Shown here: positions 59,814 through 64,000 of the stretch, piece by piece
How positions within the stretch are numbered: the first letter of the stretch is position 1
Layout of the letters: each line of letters opens with the position of its first letter
Source of the DNA: Algoriphagus sp.
GTDB lineage: Bacteria; Bacteroidota; Bacteroidia; Cytophagales; Cyclobacteriaceae
Direction of reading: 5' to 3'
Assembly (NCBI RefSeq): GCF_013373065.1
Contig: NZ_JABXIN010000013.1
Coordinates: 124,001-188,000, forward strand
Length of the DNA stretch: 64,000 nucleotides
Translations under genes and position numbers: made by a program
The notes under the pieces: generated by a model
The model's input: only the letters and a program-made list of their open reading frames with translations
The model's database searches: none
What the model was told of the DNA's origin: nothing

Positions 59814-60773
59814 ATGATTCAATTTATTCTCTGGTTTTCTTTTTTATCCTCTCTCCAACTGCTTGAGAAAAGGGATTTACCTTTTGATCTATATGAGCAA
59901 AAAATTCCCGGTACTTCAGTTTCTTTTTCTATGACTCCCATTCCGGCAGGATCTTTTCAAATGGGTTCGGAGAGTGGAAGTTTAGAAGATGAAAAACCAG
60001 CTCATTTAGTAGAATTAGATGCATTTTGGATGGGAACCCACGAAGTTACTTGGGATATTTTTGAGCTTTTCGTTGACAAAAACTATGAATTAGCTATTTC
60101 AGAAGAGTCAATTGGTGAGCGGGTGGATGCTCTTACCCGACCTTCCTTGCCTTATTTGGATATGACGTTTGGGATGGGCAAAGAGGGAAAGCCAGCGGTG
60201 GGAATGACACAATATGGGGCGATTCAATTTTGTCACTGGCTTTACCTGAAGACAGGTATTTTTTATCGTTTGCCTACTGAAGCAGAATGGGAATACGCTG
60301 CAAAAGCTTCAACCACTACTCCTTATTTTTTTGGTGAGGATGTTAGTTTAATGTCGGAATATGCGTGGACAAAGGAAAATTCAGAGGATTCTACCAACCC
60401 AGTAGGTCAAAAAAAGCCCAATCCTTGGGGTTTGTTTGATATTTATGGAAATGTCTTAGAATGGACTACAGACCAATATGACCCAAATTTCTACGAAAAT
60501 TCTCCTCAGAAAAATCCCGTCAATCCTGCTGAAAATCTCTATCCAAGAGTCGTTCGAGGAGGAAGTTTTAAGCATACAGCCGATGAAATAAGCTCAACGA
60601 GGAGGTTTACAAGTGACCCCAAGTGGAAGCAAATTGATCCACAAATTCCCAAGAGTCAATGGTGGTTCCCTGAGGCTCCCTTCTTGGGAATCCGTCTGGT
60701 TCGGCCTCTTAATCCTCCCAGTGAAGAAGAAATCAAGGCCTACTATGGCCAAGCACCTATTGATGATTATTAA
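59814..60773 (+). CDS. SUMF1/formylglycine-generating-enzyme-fold protein without catalytic cysteines
   Basis: 319 residues from the ATG at 59814, which opens a hydrophobic signal-like segment (MIQFILWFSFLSSLQLL). The SUMF1 fold is plain: PIPAGSFQMGSESGSLEDEK, HEVTWDIFELF, YRLPTEAEWEYAAKA and NVLEWTTDQYD. In true FGE the end carries two active-site cysteines after RGGS. Here the segment is RGGSFKHTADEISSTRR, with no cysteine. So it cannot mature sulfatases in the known way; a carbohydrate- or protein-binding role is more likely. No sulfatase gene is adjacent. Confidence 0.88.
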   Translation: MIQFILWFSFLSSLQLLEKRDLPFDLYEQKIPGTSVSFSMTPIPAGSFQMGSESGSLEDEKPAHLVELDAFWMGTHEVTWDIFELFVDKNYELAISEESIGERVDALTRPSLPYLDMTFGMGKEGKPAVGMTQYGAIQFCHWLYLKTGIFYRLPTEAEWEYAAKASTTTPYFFGEDVSLMSEYAWTKENSEDSTNPVGQKKPNPWGLFDIYGNVLEWTTDQYDPNFYENSPQKNPVNPAENLYPRVVRGGSFKHTADEISSTRRFTSDPKWKQIDPQIPKSQWWFPEAPFLGIRLVRPLNPPSEEEIKAYYGQAPIDDY

Positions 60774-60788
60774 ACCTAAAATAACACT

Positions 60789-62102
60789 ATGAAAAAAGAT
60801 CAAACCCGAAGAACCTTTATCAAAAGTTCTGCCTTGGTAGCAGGAGGATTGATGGCGTCTCCATTTGCTATTCCAGGGGCCTACGCTGCTCCTGATAACT
60901 ATCTGAAACTTGCATTGATCGGATGTGGAGGTAGAGGAACTGGCGCAGTTTTCCAAGCTTTCGAAACTGGGCATCCCATTAAACTCGTCGCTATGGCAGA
61001 TGCATTCCAAGACCGATTGGAAAATAGCCTCAAACCCATTTTGACAAAATATGGTCCGGAAAAAGTTCAAGTTCCGGAGGAAAAGCAATTTGTAGGCTTT
61101 GACGCATACAAACATGCTATCGCAGAGGCTGATGTGGTCATTTTAGCGACTCCTCCTGGGTTTAGGCCCAGTCATTTTGAAGAGGCTGTTCGACAAGGCA
61201 AACAGGTTTTTATGGAAAAACCTGTCGCTACCGATGCTCCTGGAATTCGACGGGTATTGGCGGCAGCAGAAGAAGCAAAAGCTAAAAAATTGAACGTGGT
61301 TGTTGGCTTGCAGCGTCATTACCAGAATAACTATCGTGAAACCATCCGTCGAATTCATGATGGAGAAATTGGAGAAATTATCGGTGGTCAGGTGTATTGG
61401 AATGATGGGGGTGTTTGGGTAAGAGAGCGGCAGCCTGGTCAAACCGAAATGGAATACCAAATGCGGAATTGGTATTATTTCAACTGGCTTTGTGGGGATC
61501 ATATCACGGAGCAACATGTCCATAATATCGACGTGGCCAACTGGGTCAAACAAGGTTACCCAGTCAAAGCAGAAGGAACTGGTGGTAGATTGGTTCGAAC
61601 CGGAAAAGATCATGGAGAGATTTTCGACCACCACGTATTGACTTTTACGTACGAAGATGGCTCTGTTATTCATAGCGAATGCCGCCATTTCCCGGGAGCT
61701 GCTAATCGCGTGGATGAAAGTTTCCAAGGGACCAAGGGAAAAGCATACCTAAGTGCCGGAAATCATGGAAATCTAACAGATTGGAAAGGAAATGCACTGT
61801 ATACACATGATCGGGAGAATAATCCCAATCCTTATCAACAAGAACATGATGAACTCTGGGCGGCACTCGTAAAAGGTGAATACAAGTTTGCTGATGCCGA
61901 AAATGCAGCAAAAAGCACGATGACATCTATTATGGGGCGCTACGCGACCTATTCCGGAAAAGTGATCACTTGGGATGAAGCCTTAAATGGTAGCGTAGAT
62001 CTTTTCCCAGATCAGCTTGCTTGGGATGCATTGCCCAAGATTTTACCGAATGAAGACGGATATTATCCACATGCCATACCAGGAAAAACCAAAGTCATTT
62101 AA
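60789..62102 (+). CDS. Tat-exported Gfo/Idh/MocA-family oxidoreductase
   Basis: 437 residues. Twin-arginine signal RRTFIKSSALVAGG (residues 7-20), then a Rossmann domain (LALIGCGGRGTGAVFQAF), the conserved FMEKPVATDAP and a C-terminal domain with DHITEQHVHNIDVANWV. Export by Tat suggests a folded NAD(P)-containing periplasmic enzyme as in glucose-fructose oxidoreductase. It is the third gene of the exported run, 15 nt after the SUMF1-fold gene and 3 nt before the TIM-barrel gene. Confidence 0.9.
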   Translation: MKKDQTRRTFIKSSALVAGGLMASPFAIPGAYAAPDNYLKLALIGCGGRGTGAVFQAFETGHPIKLVAMADAFQDRLENSLKPILTKYGPEKVQVPEEKQFVGFDAYKHAIAEADVVILATPPGFRPSHFEEAVRQGKQVFMEKPVATDAPGIRRVLAAAEEAKAKKLNVVVGLQRHYQNNYRETIRRIHDGEIGEIIGGQVYWNDGGVWVRERQPGQTEMEYQMRNWYYFNWLCGDHITEQHVHNIDVANWVKQGYPVKAEGTGGRLVRTGKDHGEIFDHHVLTFTYEDGSVIHSECRHFPGAANRVDESFQGTKGKAYLSAGNHGNLTDWKGNALYTHDRENNPNPYQQEHDELWAALVKGEYKFADAENAAKSTMTSIMGRYATYSGKVITWDEALNGSVDLFPDQLAWDALPKILPNEDGYYPHAIPGKTKVI

Positions 62103-62105
62103 GCT

Positions 62106-63020
62106 ATGAAAAGAAGAGGATTTATTAAAAAAGCCGGTTTAAGCGGATTTTTAATGGGAGCTACAGGTGGCTTTGCTTTCCCTAATTCAATTGAAAAGAA
62201 GAAGGCAGAAGCTTTTACTATGGATTTTGCTCCGCATTTTGGAATGTTCAAAAATCACGCTCCCGGGGGAATTATTGATGAATTGAAATTCATGGCAGAT
62301 CAAGGCTTCCGCTCCTTTGAGGATAATGGAATGCTCCAACGTCCGGTAGAAGTTCAAGAACAGATCGGAAAAACGCTGGATGATCTGGGGATGCGAATGG
62401 GTGTTTTTGTGATTGAAGGAGGGGATAATTGGAAAGTGTCGCTCACTACAGGAAAGCAGGAGTTTATGGATACTTTTCTTAAAACTTGCCATGCTGCTGT
62501 GGAGACTGCGAAGCGTGTCAATGCCAAATGGATGACGGTGGTTCCCGGATATTTTGAACGAAGATTGCCGCTAGGAATCCAAACTGCCAATGTTATTGAA
62601 GCTATGAAGCGGGGAGCCGAAATTTTCGAGCCTCATGGATTGACGATGGTTATGGAGCCGCTAAGCGATAATCCTGATCTATTTCTTCGTCATGCAGATC
62701 AGACTTATATGATTTGTCAGGCTGTCGGAAGTCCTTCCTGTAAAATTCTTTACGACATTTATCACATGCAGCGAAATGAGGGAAATTTGATCGCTACCAT
62801 GGAAAAAACATGGGATGAAATCGCCTACATTCAAATCGGGGATAATCCAGGCAGAAAAGAACCTGGAACCGGAGAAATCAATTTTGAGAATGTTTTCAAA
62901 TTCATTCAAAGTAAAGGGTTCGATGGTATTTTGGGTATGGAGCATGGAAACGCTCTTCCAGGAAAAGAAGGAGAGCTTGCGCTTATTGAAGCCTATCGGA
63001 AAGTTGATGTCAAGGGTTAA
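62106..63020 (+). CDS. Tat-exported TIM-barrel protein (hydroxypyruvate/xylose isomerase-like)
   Basis: 304 residues with a twin-arginine signal (RRGFIKKAGLSGFLMGATGG). The AP endonuclease 2/xylose isomerase-like TIM barrel is visible: MVMEPLSDNPDLFLRH, ILYDIYHMQRNEGN, YIQIGDNPGRKEPGTGEI and ILGMEHGN, metal-ligand segments of hydroxypyruvate isomerase-like proteins. A periplasmic location and the neighbour oxidoreductase suggest joint work on a sugar or polyol. The 3' end overlaps the next gene by 14 nt. Confidence 0.9.
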   Translation: MKRRGFIKKAGLSGFLMGATGGFAFPNSIEKKKAEAFTMDFAPHFGMFKNHAPGGIIDELKFMADQGFRSFEDNGMLQRPVEVQEQIGKTLDDLGMRMGVFVIEGGDNWKVSLTTGKQEFMDTFLKTCHAAVETAKRVNAKWMTVVPGYFERRLPLGIQTANVIEAMKRGAEIFEPHGLTMVMEPLSDNPDLFLRHADQTYMICQAVGSPSCKILYDIYHMQRNEGNLIATMEKTWDEIAYIQIGDNPGRKEPGTGEINFENVFKFIQSKGFDGILGMEHGNALPGKEGELALIEAYRKVDVKG

Positions 63021-64000
63021 TCAAGTGGTATATCTCCTCCTCCAAATTGGGATTATCATAAGTGTTTTTTCCTGCCAATCACCAAGGGAAGAGGAAATAA
63101 CATCTTCTCCAACAGGCTGGAAGGTTTTTGAAACACCGATTGAAGCTTCGCTTAGAGGACTCAGTCCCGTTTCCGAAAATATTGTTTGGGCAAGTGGATC
63201 AAGGGGGACTTGGCTAAAAACATTGGATGGTGGAGAGTCCTGGGAATCTGGGATAGTTGCCGGATTGGATTCGGTAGATTTCCGTTCCATTTATGCTTTT
63301 GATGAAGAGCAGGCTATCGTTGTTGCGGCAGGTCAACCTGCTCATATCTATAAGACAATGGATGGTGGAAAGACTTGGGAGCTGAAGTTGGAAGCCTCCT
63401 CTGATGCATTTTTTGATGGAATCAGCTTTGTAGATGAAAGCCGAGGCTATGTTTTTGGCGACCCAGTTGATGGATTTTGGATGATTTATGAGACCACAGA
63501 CAAAGGGGACACTTGGAACCTATTGGATTCCTTGCCGGCGGCAGAAGTTGGAGAAGCGGGATTTGCAGCTTCAGCCAGCTCGATGTTAGCATCTGGCGAG
63601 GAGCTATGGTTGGGTAGCGGGGGTAGTTATTCATTCCTGCATTATTCTCCGGATCGTGGGAAAACTTGGTTAAGGCATCCAACTCCTTTAATTCAGGGAG
63701 AATCTTCGCAAGGGGTGTTTTCTCTATGTAAAATGAAAGAAGAATTGGTTCTCGCAGGCGGAGATTACTTGATGCCTGATGTCAATAAAGGGAACTGGGG
63801 GATTTTTTCAATAACTCAAAAGGAGTGGATGGATACCTCAACTTCTTCCCCGGGAGGTTACCGCTCAGGAGTAACCTTTTGGGTAAAAGGAAACTACCTG
63901 ATAGCCGTAGGCCCCTCAGGATCAGATTTCTCCGAAAATGAAGGTGGAATATGGAAGACATTTTCAGAAGAAGGATTTCATGCAGTATCGGCTAGTAGGT
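63007..64000 (+). CDS. Ycf48-like beta-propeller lipoprotein, 3' end outside window
   Basis: 331 residues to the right edge, open at the end. It starts inside the TIM-barrel gene (14-nt overlap). Lipoprotein signal with lipobox Cys23 (ISVFSCQSPREE), then Ycf48/BNR-like repeats (VWASGSRGTWLKTLDGGESW, AHIYKTMDGGKTWELKLEAS). Similar repeats occur in the T9SS cargo at 56196-59006. It would be a surface or periplasmic propeller of the exported operon. Function unknown. Confidence 0.85.
   Translation, partial: MSRVNQVVYLLLQIGIIISVFSCQSPREEEITSSPTGWKVFETPIEASLRGLSPVSENIVWASGSRGTWLKTLDGGESWESGIVAGLDSVDFRSIYAFDEEQAIVVAAGQPAHIYKTMDGGKTWELKLEASSDAFFDGISFVDESRGYVFGDPVDGFWMIYETTDKGDTWNLLDSLPAAEVGEAGFAASASSMLASGEELWLGSGGSYSFLHYSPDRGKTWLRHPTPLIQGESSQGVFSLCKMKEELVLAGGDYLMPDVNKGNWGIFSITQKEWMDTSTSSPGGYRSGVTFWVKGNYLIAVGPSGSDFSENEGGIWKTFSEEGFHAVSASR

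Noticed and set aside
59814..60773. Sulfatase-maturing formylglycine-generating enzyme
   Set aside because: The two catalytic cysteines are absent and no sulfatase gene lies near.
61143..61727. Open antisense frame of 194 codons over the Tat oxidoreductase gene
   Set aside because: Codon pattern follows the sense gene; no recognisable domain.

Overview
The window is a chromosomal segment of a Bacteroidota bacterium, most likely Cytophagales close to the Cyclobacteriaceae (Algoriphagus-like). The evidence is type IX secretion genes (two PorP/SprF proteins, an SprB-repeat adhesin with a gliding-type C-terminal domain, a protein with a type A sorting domain), DUF4270 and DUF6787 families, a CcmE of the Cys type, Tat-exported Gfo/Idh/MocA proteins, and many candidate promoters of the Bacteroidota form (TTTG or TTG about 19 bp before TAnnTTTG). 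No rRNA, tRNA, CRISPR array, insertion sequence or prophage was seen. The region is dense housekeeping DNA with small Bacteroidota-specific islands. The assignment to a family is inference from gene content.

Layout: 1-6000 holds an iron-sulfur (6-4) photolyase (cut by the left edge) and a T9SS adhesin gene with a PorP/SprF gene on each side. 6170-14657 carries lysA, an OmpR-type two-component pair, a dipeptide epimerase divergent from an M14 carboxypeptidase lipoprotein, a SIMPLE-domain protein, OsmC and two small membrane proteins. 14729-19684 has lysC, ribH, a membrane-anchored TPR protein, pdhA and recF. 19713-26775 has a nucleotidyltransferase, glnB-amt (ammonium sensing and uptake), a BatD-aroC-symporter run and an orphan small protein.

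26898-30785 is a cytochrome c maturation operon (ccmC, ccmD-like, ccmE, ccmF). 30905-34503 is a compact sensory cluster: a small Cys-tailed protein, a seven-helix membrane protein, a HisKA_3 kinase, a LuxR-type regulator and an oxidoreductase. 34518-41673 holds a threonine/serine dehydratase, an M23 peptidase, coaX, a GNAT enzyme, guaB, a lytic transglycosylase, a LOG-family protein and a Cys-cluster protein. 41736-45410 has a holin-like/YqjD-like pair packed against a GGGP synthase, an AraC regulator and an acyl-CoA dehydrogenase.

45508-48450 is a panC-panD-flippase-like-Zn peptidase run. Divergent from it is a degenerate glycogen-synthase-like gene, a DUF4270 lipoprotein and glmS. 52702-55979 has a Kazal-domain lipoprotein, prfA, a GNAT enzyme and a Cys/Met-metabolism PLP enzyme. 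56196-59006 is a large T9SS cargo with Ycf48-like repeats. 59148-64000 is a tightly packed operon in which every product seems to be exported: a heme lipoprotein, a SUMF1-fold protein lacking the catalytic cysteines, a Tat oxidoreductase, a Tat TIM-barrel protein and a Ycf48-like lipoprotein (cut by the right edge).

The least explained parts are that exported operon, the seven-helix/kinase cluster, and the glycogen-synthase-like protein that has lost its substrate motif and its C-terminal half.
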